This document shows, in pieces, positions 32,516-40,658 of a stretch of DNA of 49,999 nucleotides. How positions within the stretch are numbered: the stretch's first letter is position 1; each line of letters starts with the position of its first letter. Source of the stretch: Mangrovactinospora gilvigrisea (GTDB taxonomy: Bacteria; Actinomycetota; Actinomycetes; Streptomycetales; Streptomycetaceae). The notes beneath the pieces were generated by a model. It worked only from the letters and a program-made list of their open reading frames with translations. It searched no databases and had not been told where the DNA came from. The DNA lies in NCBI RefSeq assembly GCF_001879105.1, contig NZ_MLCF01000071.1:1-49999 (forward strand), read 5' to 3'. The translations under genes were made by a program, and so were the position numbers.

Positions 32516-35365
32516 ATGGCCACACGGACGACAGGAAGCGGCAAGCGCACCACTCGCCCCCGGACGTCCGGCAGCAAGCCCAAGCCCCCCGCGAAGAAGG
32601 CCGCCGCCAAGAAGGCCCCGGCGGCCAAGAAGGCGCCCGCGAAGAAGGCTCCCGCCAAAAAGGCCGCGAGCCGCCGCCGCACGCCCCCGCCCCCACCGCC
32701 CCAGCCGCTCCTCTTCAAGCTGATCGGCGGCCTCTGGCTCGGCCTCGCCCACGCCGTCGGCGCCGTCTTCCGCGGCTTCGGCAAGGGCGCCAAGAACCTC
32801 CACCCCGACCACCGCAAGGACGGCCTCGCGCTCGGCCTCCTCGGCCTCGCGCTGATCGCCGCCGTCGGCACCTGGTCGGCCCCGTCCGGCTACCTCGGCG
32901 AGGCCGTCACCTCGGTGATAACGGGAGGGTTCGGACGGCTGGACGTCCTCGTCCCGCTCGGCATCGCCGCCGTGGCGATCCATCTGATGCGCCACCCCGG
33001 CACCCCCGAGGCCAACGGCCGGATCGCCATCGGCGCCACCGCGCTCACCCTCGGCGTCGCCGGCATGGTGCACCTCGCCAGCGGCGCCCCCTCGCGGGGC
33101 GAGGGCGTGGCGCGCATCCGGCAGGCCGGCGGCTACCTCGGCTGGGCCGTCTCCACCCCGCTCTTCTCCCTGGTCGGCAAGGTCCTCACCTGGCCGCTGC
33201 TGATCCTGCTCGCCGTCTTCGGCCTGCTGGTCGTCACCGCCACCCCCGTCAACACCGTGCCGCGCCGCACCCGTCAGCTGCTCGCCGCCGTCGGCCTCGG
33301 CGAGGCCCCGGCCGAACAGGCGTACCGCGGAAGCCCGTTCGACGAGGACGCCTTCGACGACGAAGAGGACGAGGCCGACGAGGCCGCCCCGCCCCGCCCG
33401 CGGCGCCGCCGCCGCGCCTCCACCCAGTCCACCGAGGAGGACGCCCTCCGGGCCGCCGGCGGCGACCCCGACGCCCCTGCGCGGCCGGAGCCGCCCGCCG
33501 ACGAGGAGCCCGGCCCGCGCCGCGCCCGCTTCCGCCGCAAGCCGGCCGCCGAGGACGGCGCCGAGCACGAGCCCGGCCCGGATGCCGGGCCGGACGCCCA
33601 ACCCCGGCCCGGCATGCGGGAGCTGGCCACCCAGGACGTCGCCGCGGCGGCCGCCGCCGCCCTTGACGGCGCCGTGCTGCACGGCGTCCCGCCGTCCCAG
33701 TCGCTCGCCGGCCTCTCCGGCGTCCGCGCCGCCCGCGGCGGCGACGTCGAGCCGTCCCGCTCCGCCGAGCACCCCGTCGACTTCGGCAAGCCCGGCGACG
33801 GCGGGGCGCCCGAGGACGCCGCGCCCTCCGGCCCGGCCCCGGACTCCGCCGACCCCGCCCCGCTGCCCGCCCGCAACGAGCAGCTCAGCCTCGCCGAGGA
33901 CCTCGCCTACTCGCTGCCGCCCATAAAGCTGCTCGCCAAGGGCACCCCGGGCAAGGTCGCCAGCCAGGCCAACGAGCACGTCGTCGCCGCCCTCCGGCAG
34001 GTCTTCGACGAGTTCAAGGTGGACGCCGACGTCACCGGCTTCACCCGCGGCCCGACCGTCACCCGCTACGTCGTCGAGCTCGGCCCCGGCGTCAAGGTGG
34101 AGCGCGTCATCGCGCTCACCAAGAACATCGCCTACGCCGTCGCCAGCGCGGACGTCCGCATCATCAGCCCCATCCCGGGCAAGTCCGCGGTCGGCGTGGA
34201 GATCCCCAACACCGACCGGGAGATGGTCAACCTCGGCGACGTGCTGCGCTCCGCCGCCGCCACCGGCAACCCGCACCCCATGGTGGTGGCGCTCGGCAAG
34301 GACGTGGAGGGCGGCTACGTCGCCCACAACGTGGCGACCATGCCGCACGTGCTGGTCGCCGGCGCCACCGGCGCCGGAAAGTCCTCCTGCATCAACAGCC
34401 TCATCACCTCGGTGCTGATGCGCGCCACCCCGGACGAGGTCCGGATGGTGCTGGTCGACCCCAAGCGCGTCGAGCTCACCGCCTACCAGGGCATCCCGCA
34501 CCTGATCACGCCGATCATCACCAATCCGAAGAAGGCCGCCGAGGCGCTGCAGTGGGTCGTCCGCGAGATGGACATGCGCTACGACGACCTCGCCGCCTTC
34601 GGCTTCCGCCACATCGACGACTTCAACAAGGCGGTCCGCACCGGCAAGCTGGAACTGCCCCCGGGATCCGAACGCGAGCTCGCCCCGTACCCCTATCTGC
34701 TGGTGATTGTCGACGAGCTCGCCGACCTGATGATGGTCGCCCCGCGGGACGTCGAGGACTCCATCGTCCGCATCACCCAGCTGGCCCGCGCGGCCGGAAT
34801 CCACCTGGTCCTGGCCACCCAGCGCCCCAGCGTCGACGTCGTCACCGGCCTCATCAAGGCCAACGTCCCCTCCCGCCTCGCCTTCTCCACCTCCTCGCTC
34901 GCCGACAGCCGGGTCATCCTCGACCAGGCCGGCGCCGAGAAGCTGGTCGGCAAGGGCGACGGGCTCTTCCTCCCGATGGGCGCCAACAAGCCGACCCGGC
35001 TGCAGGGCGCCTACATCTCCGAAGAAGAGATCCAGAACGTCGTCGAGCACTGCAAGAAGCAGCTCACCCCGCACTACCGCAGCGACGTGGTCGTCGAGCA
35101 GAAGCCGCAGCGGGACATCGACCCGGAGATCGGCGAGGACATGCAGCTGCTGCTGCAGGCCATCGAGCAGGTCGTCACCACCCAGTTCGGCTCCACCTCG
35201 ATGCTGCAGCGCAAGCTGCGGGTCGGCTTCGCCAAGGCCGGCCGGCTGATGGACCTGATGGAGACCCGCAAGATCGTCGGCCCCAGCGAGGGCTCCAAGG
35301 CCCGCGACGTGCTCGTCAAGCCCGAGGAGCTGGACCGGGTCCTCGCCGAGCTGCAGGGCGCCTGA
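32516..35365 (+). CDS. ftsK: DNA translocase FtsK
   Basis: Septum-linked motor that pumps chromosomal DNA during sporulation septation; 949 residues. The N-terminus has a Lys-rich tail of AKKAP-type repeats (~20-50). About four membrane segments follow (~65-245), then an acidic and Pro-rich linker (~280-450). The motor domain has Walker A GATGAGKS (616-623) and Walker B LLVIVDELAD (D733, E734), with VLATQRPSVDVVTGLIKAN. The C-terminal gamma winged helix (TTQFGSTSMLQRKLRVGFAKAGRLMDLME) reads KOPS-like DNA sites. The gene lies between osaB and a rodZ-like gene, the usual streptomycete order. Confidence 0.95.
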   Translation: MATRTTGSGKRTTRPRTSGSKPKPPAKKAAAKKAPAAKKAPAKKAPAKKAASRRRTPPPPPPQPLLFKLIGGLWLGLAHAVGAVFRGFGKGAKNLHPDHRKDGLALGLLGLALIAAVGTWSAPSGYLGEAVTSVITGGFGRLDVLVPLGIAAVAIHLMRHPGTPEANGRIAIGATALTLGVAGMVHLASGAPSRGEGVARIRQAGGYLGWAVSTPLFSLVGKVLTWPLLILLAVFGLLVVTATPVNTVPRRTRQLLAAVGLGEAPAEQAYRGSPFDEDAFDDEEDEADEAAPPRPRRRRRASTQSTEEDALRAAGGDPDAPARPEPPADEEPGPRRARFRRKPAAEDGAEHEPGPDAGPDAQPRPGMRELATQDVAAAAAAALDGAVLHGVPPSQSLAGLSGVRAARGGDVEPSRSAEHPVDFGKPGDGGAPEDAAPSGPAPDSADPAPLPARNEQLSLAEDLAYSLPPIKLLAKGTPGKVASQANEHVVAALRQVFDEFKVDADVTGFTRGPTVTRYVVELGPGVKVERVIALTKNIAYAVASADVRIISPIPGKSAVGVEIPNTDREMVNLGDVLRSAAATGNPHPMVVALGKDVEGGYVAHNVATMPHVLVAGATGAGKSSCINSLITSVLMRATPDEVRMVLVDPKRVELTAYQGIPHLITPIITNPKKAAEALQWVVREMDMRYDDLAAFGFRHIDDFNKAVRTGKLELPPGSERELAPYPYLLVIVDELADLMMVAPRDVEDSIVRITQLARAAGIHLVLATQRPSVDVVTGLIKANVPSRLAFSTSSLADSRVILDQAGAEKLVGKGDGLFLPMGANKPTRLQGAYISEEEIQNVVEHCKKQLTPHYRSDVVVEQKPQRDIDPEIGEDMQLLLQAIEQVVTTQFGSTSMLQRKLRVGFAKAGRLMDLMETRKIVGPSEGSKARDVLVKPEELDRVLAELQGA

Positions 35366-35462
35366 CGGGCCGTCGGAACGTGTCCGTCCGGCAACGGGGG
35401 ACACATCCCGACAACCCCTCCGTAACGCTCGGCTGACGATCCACCAGATGGCCTCCGCCGGG

Positions 35463-35493
35463 TTGAAACACTGTCCCCCGGGGCCCCTACACT
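35463..35493 (+). promoter_or_regulatory. Promoter of the RodZ-like gene
   Basis: TTGAAA (35463-35468), a 19-base spacer and TACACT (35488-35493) match the vegetative promoter pattern well. Transcription would start near 35500, about 36 bases before the gene. Confidence 0.6.
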
Positions 35494-35535
35494 GGTTGTC
35501 CAGGCAGGCGGTTGCAGGCGAAAGGCCCCATTTCC

Positions 35536-36387
35536 GTGACCATGGGCAGCACTCCCCAGAACGGCAGCGGGCCCGGCGAGCCCCGCGAGGGCGCCGAGGC
35601 CCCCGGCGGCGCGACCGCCAGACCCTCCGTCGGCACCGTCCTGGCCCGCGCCCGCGCGGACGCCGGCCTCACGGTCGACCAGGTCGGGCAGGCCACCAGC
35701 ATCCGGGCACCCCTGATCCTCGCCATCGAGCAGGACGACTACTCGCTCTGCGGCGGCGGCGTCTACGCCCGCGGCCACATCCGCGCCATCGCCCACGCGG
35801 TCGGCGCGGACGGCGACGCGCTGGTCGCCCAGTACGACGACGAGCACGGCGGGGCGCCCTCGCTCGCCGGGCCGATGCAGCTGTTCGAGAAGGAGGGCAT
35901 CCGCCCCGAGCGGCGCCGTCCCAACTGGGCGGCGGCGATGGTCGCCGCGATCGTCGCGGTGGTCGCCTTCGTCGGCATCAGCCTCGTCAACGGCCACGGC
36001 GGCAAGACCGGCGGCAGCGGCACGCAGGCCGCTCAGGTCCGCACCCCGTCGGCGCGGCCGGCCTCCCACCCGGCGAAGCCGAGCCCCACGCCGAGCCGCA
36101 GCGCGGTCGCCGCGGCCCCGGCGGACCGCGTCACGGTGACGCTCACCTCCTCCGACAGCGACAAGAGCTGGGTCCAGGTGACGGACAGCCAGGGCAACAC
36201 CGTCTACCGCCAGGTGCTCGACTCCGGCCGGACGAAGACCTTCACCGACCCCGACGAGCTCAAGGTGATGCTCGGCAACGCGGGCGCGGTCAAGCTCACC
36301 GTCAACGGCAAGGAGCTCGGCACGGCCGGCTCCGCCGGCCAGATCCGGCGGCTCGACTTCACCAAGGGCAACCCGACACTCGGCTGA
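35536..36387 (+). CDS. RodZ-like HTH membrane protein
   Basis: Single-pass membrane protein of 283 residues. The N-terminal helix-turn-helix of the HTH_25 type (about 40-105, [52 protein letters not shown]) is followed by one membrane helix ([20 protein letters not shown], ~135-155), a Pro/Ser linker and a C-terminal extracytoplasmic domain of the DUF4115 type ([26 protein letters not shown]). This is the layout of RodZ, which links the cytoskeleton to wall synthesis. GTG 35536 is chosen by position relative to AAAGG and the promoter; ATG 35542 is an alternative. Confidence 0.82.
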   Translation: MTMGSTPQNGSGPGEPREGAEAPGGATARPSVGTVLARARADAGLTVDQVGQATSIRAPLILAIEQDDYSLCGGGVYARGHIRAIAHAVGADGDALVAQYDDEHGGAPSLAGPMQLFEKEGIRPERRRPNWAAAMVAAIVAVVAFVGISLVNGHGGKTGGSGTQAAQVRTPSARPASHPAKPSPTPSRSAVAAAPADRVTVTLTSSDSDKSWVQVTDSQGNTVYRQVLDSGRTKTFTDPDELKVMLGNAGAVKLTVNGKELGTAGSAGQIRRLDFTKGNPTLG

Positions 36388-36401
36388 CCGCCGTTCGGCG
36401 C

Positions 36402-36426
36402 GGCGGCCGGCCGGCCCGCGGCCGCC
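36402..36426. terminator. Hairpin after the RodZ-like gene
   Basis: A perfect eight-base stem, GGCGGCCG (36402-36409) with CGGCCGCC (36419-36426), and a nine-base loop lie 15 bases after the stop. Confidence 0.55.
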
Positions 36427-36434
36427 TCCGGTCG

Positions 36435-36466
36435 CTCGCGCGGTTCCCCGCGCCCCTTCGGGGCGC
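36435..36466. repeat. Dispersed hairpin repeat (GGTTCCCCGCGCC type)
   Basis: Twenty bases at 36435-36454 recur exactly, inverted, at 43050-43069. A second hairpin, GCGCCCC-TTC-GGGGCGC (36450-36466), overlaps it. Short elements of this kind are common between streptomycete genes and probably act as terminators. Confidence 0.6.
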
Positions 36467-36492
36467 CGACCGATCGCGACCTCCCCGCCCGG

Positions 36493-36498
36493 TAACCT
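36493..36498 (+). promoter_or_regulatory. -10-like TAACCT giving a leaderless rimO mRNA
   Basis: TAACCT ends seven bases before ATG 36506 and no Shine-Dalgarno is present in between, so the rimO transcript is probably leaderless. No convincing -35 is visible. Confidence 0.45.
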
Positions 36499-36505
36499 TG
36501 ACGCC

Positions 36506-38089
36506 ATGCCCGAACCCCGCACCGTAGCCCTCGTCACCCTCGGCTGCGCCCGAAACGAGGTGGACTCGGAGGAGCTGGCCGGGCGTCTGGAGGCGGACGG
36601 CTGGCGCCTCGTCGAGGACGCCGCCGAGGCCGACGTCGCCGTCGTCAACACCTGCGGCTTCGTCGAGTCCGCCAAGAAGGACTCCGTCGACGCCCTCCTG
36701 GAGGCCGCCGACCTGAAGGAGGACGGCGGCCGCACCCAGGCCGTCGTCGCCGTCGGCTGCATGGCCGAGCGCTACGGCAAGGAGCTCGCCGACTCGCTCC
36801 CCGAGGCGGACGCGGTCCTCGGCTTCGACGACTACGCCGACATCGCCGACCGCCTGCAGACCATCCTCTCCGGCGGCGCGCACACCTCGCACGTCCCGCG
36901 CGACCGCCGCAAGCTGCTGCCGCTCTCCCCGGCCGCCCGCCAGGACGCCGCCGCCGCGCCCGGCGCCGCCGCGGTCCCGGGCCACGCCGCCGCGGCCGCC
37001 ACCGTGCACGACCCCGCCGCGGCGGCCAGCGCCAAGCTCGCCGCCGCCGACGAGCTCGGCGAGCTGAAGTCCGCCCCTGAGCTCGACGACCTGCCGGACG
37101 GCGTCGCCCCCGCCTCGGGCCCGCGCGCGCTCCGCCGCCGCCTCGGCTCCGGCCCCGTCGCCTCCGTGAAGCTCGCCTCCGGCTGCGACCGGCGCTGCTC
37201 CTTCTGCGCCATCCCCTCCTTCCGCGGCTCCTTCCTCTCCCGCCGCCCCAGCGACGTCCTCAACGAGGCCCGCTGGCTGGCCGGGCAGGACGTCAGGGAG
37301 ATCGTCCTCGTCAGCGAGAACAACACCTCCTACGGCAAGGACCTCGGCGATATCCGGCTGCTGGAGACGCTGCTGCCGGAGATCGCCGCGCTCGACGGCG
37401 TGGAGCGGGTGCGCCTCAGCTACCTGCAGCCCGCCGAGATGCGCCCCGACCTGATCGCCGCGCTCGCCGCCACCCCGGGGATCGCCCCCTACTTCGACCT
37501 CTCCTTCCAGCACTCCTCCGGGCCCGTGCTGCGCCGGATGCGCCGCTTCGGCGACACCGACGCCTTCCTCGACCTGCTGAAGCGCATCCGCGAGGTGGCC
37601 CCCGAGGCCGGCGTCCGCTCCAACTTCATCGTCGGCTTCCCCGGCGAGACCGAGGCGGACGTCGCCGAGCTGGAGCGGTTCCTGACCAACGCCCGCCTCG
37701 ACGCCATCGGCGTCTTCGGCTACTCCGACGAGGAGGGCACCGAGGCGGCCGGCCTGGACCGCAAGCTGCCGGACGACGTTGTCGCCGAGCGCGCCGCCCG
37801 GATCGGCCGGCTCGCCGAGGAGCTCACCGCGCAGCGCGCCGAGGAGCGGATCGGCGAGAAGGTCCGCGTCCTGGTCGAGGCGATCGAGCCGGCCGAGGAC
37901 GGCGAGGAGGGCCGGATCGAGGGCCGTGCCGCCCACCAGGCCCCGGAGACCGACGGCGCCGTGCTGCTCACCGGCCCCGCCGAGGTGCTCGCCGGCCTCG
38001 CGGTGGGCGACCTGGTGGACGCGGTCGTCACCGGCACCGAGGGCGTCGACCTGATCGCCGAAGCATCGGAACTCAAGGTCGGGGGATGA
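36506..38089 (+). CDS. rimO: Ribosomal protein S12 methylthiotransferase RimO
   Basis: Radical-SAM enzyme that adds a methylthio group to an aspartate of ribosomal protein S12; 527 residues. The UPF0004 domain has cluster cysteines C14, C50 and C85. The radical SAM cluster is C227, C231 and C234 (GCDRRCSFC), and a TRAM domain ends the protein. An Ala-rich insertion of about 70 residues (~142-210) separates the first two domains and makes it longer than the ~440-residue enterobacterial enzyme. Its stop overlaps the pgsA start (ATGA). Confidence 0.93.
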   Translation: MPEPRTVALVTLGCARNEVDSEELAGRLEADGWRLVEDAAEADVAVVNTCGFVESAKKDSVDALLEAADLKEDGGRTQAVVAVGCMAERYGKELADSLPEADAVLGFDDYADIADRLQTILSGGAHTSHVPRDRRKLLPLSPAARQDAAAAPGAAAVPGHAAAAATVHDPAAAASAKLAAADELGELKSAPELDDLPDGVAPASGPRALRRRLGSGPVASVKLASGCDRRCSFCAIPSFRGSFLSRRPSDVLNEARWLAGQDVREIVLVSENNTSYGKDLGDIRLLETLLPEIAALDGVERVRLSYLQPAEMRPDLIAALAATPGIAPYFDLSFQHSSGPVLRRMRRFGDTDAFLDLLKRIREVAPEAGVRSNFIVGFPGETEADVAELERFLTNARLDAIGVFGYSDEEGTEAAGLDRKLPDDVVAERAARIGRLAEELTAQRAEERIGEKVRVLVEAIEPAEDGEEGRIEGRAAHQAPETDGAVLLTGPAEVLAGLAVGDLVDAVVTGTEGVDLIAEASELKVGG

Positions 38090-38712
38090 CCGTGGCCACG
38101 GACGCCCGTCGGACGAGCGGGCAGCGGGACGGTCGCGAGGGCGGAGTCGAGCCCGTCGGGCTGTGGAACATCGCCAATGTGCTGACGATGGTGCGGCTGG
38201 TGCTGGTGCCGGCCTACCTGGCGCTGCTGCTGCACAACGGCGGGCACGACCCGGTGTGGCGGTCCTTCGCCTTCTGCGCGTTCTCCGTGGCGCTGATCAC
38301 CGATCTGATGGACGGCAAGCTGGCCCGCCAGCGCAACCTCATCACCGACTTCGGCAAGCTCGCCGACCCGATCGCCGACAAGACCATCGTGGGGGCGGCG
38401 CTGATCGGGCTCTCCTCGGTGGGCGACCTGCCCTGGTGGATCACCGTGGTGATCCTGGTCCGCGAGGTCGGCATCACCTTCGGCCGGATGGCCGTCCGCA
38501 AGCGCAAGGTGATCGCCGCGAACCGGGGCGGCAAGGCCAAGACCCTCGCCCAGGGCATGGCCATCGCGATGTACACCTTGATCCTCACCGGCCCGCTGGC
38601 CACCGCCCGCGCCTGGGTGATGGGTGTCGCGGTGGTCCTCACCGTCCTCACCGGCCTCGACTACCTGCGCGGCATGCTCCGGCTGGGCGCCTCGGACGGG
38701 GCGGCGTCATGA
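38086..38712 (+). CDS. pgsA: CDP-diacylglycerol-glycerol-3-phosphate 3-phosphatidyltransferase
   Basis: Membrane enzyme of 208 residues that makes phosphatidylglycerol phosphate, the first committed step to phosphatidylglycerol and cardiolipin. The CDP-alcohol phosphotransferase motif is complete: D73, D76-G77, A80-R81, G90, D94 and D98 in DLMDGKLAR...[11 protein letters not shown]. About four hydrophobic segments follow. An N-terminal hydrophilic extension of ~25 residues precedes [18 protein letters not shown]. It overlaps rimO upstream and cinA downstream by four bases each. Confidence 0.92.
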   Translation: MTVATDARRTSGQRDGREGGVEPVGLWNIANVLTMVRLVLVPAYLALLLHNGGHDPVWRSFAFCAFSVALITDLMDGKLARQRNLITDFGKLADPIADKTIVGAALIGLSSVGDLPWWITVVILVREVGITFGRMAVRKRKVIAANRGGKAKTLAQGMAIAMYTLILTGPLATARAWVMGVAVVLTVLTGLDYLRGMLRLGASDGAAS

Positions 38713-39218
38713 CCGCCGCCGCCGGCGCCGACCCGGCCGCCGAGCTGATCCGGCTCGCCCGGGAGCGGGGCCTCACCCTGGCCTGCGCCGAGTCGCTCAC
38801 CGGCGGGCTGGTGGCCGCCGCGCTCACCGCCGTCCCGGGCGCCTCGCACGCCTTCCGCGGCTCCGTCACCGCCTATGCCACCGACCGCAAGGCCGCGGTG
38901 CTGGGCGTGGACGCCGCGCTGCTGGCCCGGGAGGGCGCCGTCCACCCCGGGGTGGCGGCCGCGATGGCGGCCGGGGTGCGCCGGGTGATGGCCGCCGATG
39001 TGGGCCTCGCCACCACCGGCGTGGCCGGCCCCGAGCCGCAGGACGGCCGTCCGGTGGGCACCGTCTTCGTCGCCGTGGACGGCCCGGAAGGCGCCCGGGT
39101 GCGGGAGCTGGCCCTCTCCGGCGACCGGGCCGCGATCCGCGCCGCGACCGTCTCCGCGGTCCTCGATCTCGCGGTGGCCCTCGTCAACCCCCGTGAACCT
39201 CAAGCGAATCAGGAATAG
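38709..39218 (+). CDS. cinA: CinA-family nicotinamide-nucleotide amidase domain protein
   Basis: A 169-residue protein equal to the C-terminal domain of CinA (PncC type), which deamidates nicotinamide mononucleotide. The conserved CAESLTGGLVAAALTAVPGAS and GVAGPEPQDGRPVGTVFVAV motifs are intact. The N-terminal MoCF/ADP-ribose pyrophosphatase domain of full-length CinA is absent, which is normal for streptomycetes. ATG 38709 overlaps the pgsA stop. It ends the rimO-pgsA-cinA run. Confidence 0.9.
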   Translation: MTAAAGADPAAELIRLARERGLTLACAESLTGGLVAAALTAVPGASHAFRGSVTAYATDRKAAVLGVDAALLAREGAVHPGVAAAMAAGVRRVMAADVGLATTGVAGPEPQDGRPVGTVFVAVDGPEGARVRELALSGDRAAIRAATVSAVLDLAVALVNPREPQANQE

Positions 39219-39429
39219 CCGAATCGGTTCGTCATGTTGTTCGGAACGGGAGTGAGGGGATGATTGAGGGTGAACGGCTGCGAGGCGGTGCCTTGCAGCC
39301 CAGAGTGAACACGACCTTGGTCCAGGTCCGCGATCGAGCTCGGCCGGGTACGGTGAAACCTGTGGACATCGCCTCACGGGCATTCACACAGACAACGAGA
39401 AGACGACGGCCTTCGGGAAGGAGCCACCG
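39219..39429. other. clgR upstream region, no gene
   Basis: 211 bases without a supported gene. They contain a -10-like TACGGT (39349-39354) with no -35 at a normal spacing (TTGGTC at 39317-39322 is 26 bases away). I did not find a clear ClgR-type binding site by eye. Confidence 0.4.
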
Positions 39430-39819
39430 ATGATTCTGCTCCGTCGCCTGCTGGGTGACGTGCTGCGTCGGCAGCGACAGCGCCAGGGCCGCACCCTTCG
39501 CGAGGTCTCCGCCGCGGCACGCGTCTCGCTCGGCTACCTCTCCGAGGTGGAGCGCGGCCAGAAGGAAGCCTCCTCTGAGCTGCTGAACTCCATCTGCGAC
39601 GCACTCGATGTCAACATGTCGATGGTGATGCGCGAGGTCAGCGACGACTTCGCCCTCGCCGAGCTGGCCCGCAGCGAGGCCATCGCCACCGAGCCGGTGC
39701 GCGAGCCCGTCCGCGGCCCCGGGGCCTCCGTCCCGCGGACGCCGCTGCTGGACACCATCCCGTCCGTCACCCACCACGACTCCGACCGCCCCGAGCCCGT
39801 CGACGTCTTCGCGGCCTGA
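39430..39819 (+). CDS. clgR: ClgR-type transcriptional activator of Clp/Lon proteases
   Basis: XRE-family DNA-binding protein of 129 residues. The helix-turn-helix is [40 protein letters not shown] (~22-61), nearly invariant among actinobacterial ClgR proteins. It is followed by a flexible region and ends in VFAA. In streptomycetes ClgR activates clp and lon genes and is itself degraded by ClpP through a C-terminal Ala-Ala, which is present here. AAGGAG precedes the ATG. Location after pgsA and cinA matches the core gene order. Confidence 0.9.
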   Translation: MILLRRLLGDVLRRQRQRQGRTLREVSAAARVSLGYLSEVERGQKEASSELLNSICDALDVNMSMVMREVSDDFALAELARSEAIATEPVREPVRGPGASVPRTPLLDTIPSVTHHDSDRPEPVDVFAA

Positions 39820-39834
39820 TCCCCGGCCGCGCCG

Positions 39835-39865
39835 GAACCCCGCGTCCTTGACCGGCGCGGGGTTC
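39835..39865. terminator. Bidirectional terminator between clgR and gntR
   Basis: A ten-base perfect stem, GAACCCCGCG (39835-39844) with CGCGGGGTTC (39856-39865), and an 11-base loop lie between two convergent genes. It can serve both strands. Confidence 0.75.
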
Positions 39866-39888
39866 TTCGCGTCCGGGCCGAGCGACGC

Positions 39889-40551
39889 TCAGGCGTCCAT
39901 TCGCATGGCCGTCGCCGCGGCCCGCGCCGCCGCCTCGCCGTCGCCGGCCACGATCGCGTCGATCAGCGAGGCGTGGTCCGCGTAGTGCTCCTCCCGCAGC
40001 TCGGGGCCCGTCTCCCTGCGGAGGTAGTCCCGCAGCACCTCGCCGAGGTCCGCGTACATCTGCTCCAGAGGAGCGTTGTGCGCGGCGGCGACCACCGCAT
40101 GGTGCAGCGCCGCGTCGGTGGCCACGAACAGCTCGGCGTCGCCGGACTCCCAGGCGCGCTCGCGGCGCTCCAGCGCCGTCCGCAGCTGCCGCGCCTCGCG
40201 CTCGGTGCGGCGCGCCGCCGCGAACCGGGCGGCGCTCGCCTCCAGGACGAGCCGCAGCTCGGCGACGGCATCGCGTTCGGCCCCGGCGAACCGCAGCCGC
40301 ATCATTCCGGCCAGTTCACTGGTGGCGCGGACGTAGGTGCCCGAACCCTGACGGATGTCCAGCAGGCCCGCGTGGGCCAGCGCCCGCACTGCCTCGCGGA
40401 TGGTGTTCCTGGCCACTCCCAGCTGCTCCACCAGCTCCGGCTCGGTGGGGATCCGGCTGCCGACCGGCCACTCGCCGGAGGTGATCTGCGCCCGCAGCTG
40501 CGCGATCACCTGGTCGGCCAGGCGGGAGCGCTCTGGTGAGCTGAGCGGCAT
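39889..40551 (-). CDS. GntR-family regulator, FadR/FCD type
   Basis: Repressor-type regulator of 220 residues. The N-terminal winged helix has the GntR signature (LADQVIAQLRAQITSGEWPVGSRIPTEPELVEQLGVARNTIREAVRALAHAGLLDIRQGSGTYV as residues ~10-75). The all-helical FCD domain follows (AELRLVLEASAARFAAARRTE; H-rich DAALHHAVVAAAHN and HYADHASLIDAI, where His and Asp bind a metal). GGAAGGAG precedes the ATG. It diverges from an MFS transporter gene, its likely target, through a shared 107-base region containing an inverted repeat. The ligand is unknown. Confidence 0.9.
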   Translation of the reverse strand: MPLSSPERSRLADQVIAQLRAQITSGEWPVGSRIPTEPELVEQLGVARNTIREAVRALAHAGLLDIRQGSGTYVRATSELAGMMRLRFAGAERDAVAELRLVLEASAARFAAARRTEREARQLRTALERRERAWESGDAELFVATDAALHHAVVAAAHNAPLEQMYADLGEVLRDYLRRETGPELREEHYADHASLIDAIVAGDGEAAARAAATAMRMDA

Positions 40552-40576
40552 CGGCGGCTCCTTCCGTCAATTCGTC

Positions 40577-40593
40577 CCATGATTCTATGATGG
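40577..40593. promoter_or_regulatory. GntR operator and overlapping divergent -10 elements
   Basis: CCATNAT-N3-ATNATGG is a 17-base imperfect palindrome in the gap between gntR and the transporter. Within it lie TAGAAT on the minus strand (40587-40582), a strong -10 for gntR, and TATGAT on the plus strand (40586-40591), a -10 for the transporter. A protein bound here would block both genes. Confidence 0.55.
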
Positions 40594-40658
40594 TGCCTTC
40601 GGCTCGCGGAAGCGGGGCGACAGCGACACCGGCGGAACGCGAAGGAGCAGGACCACTC

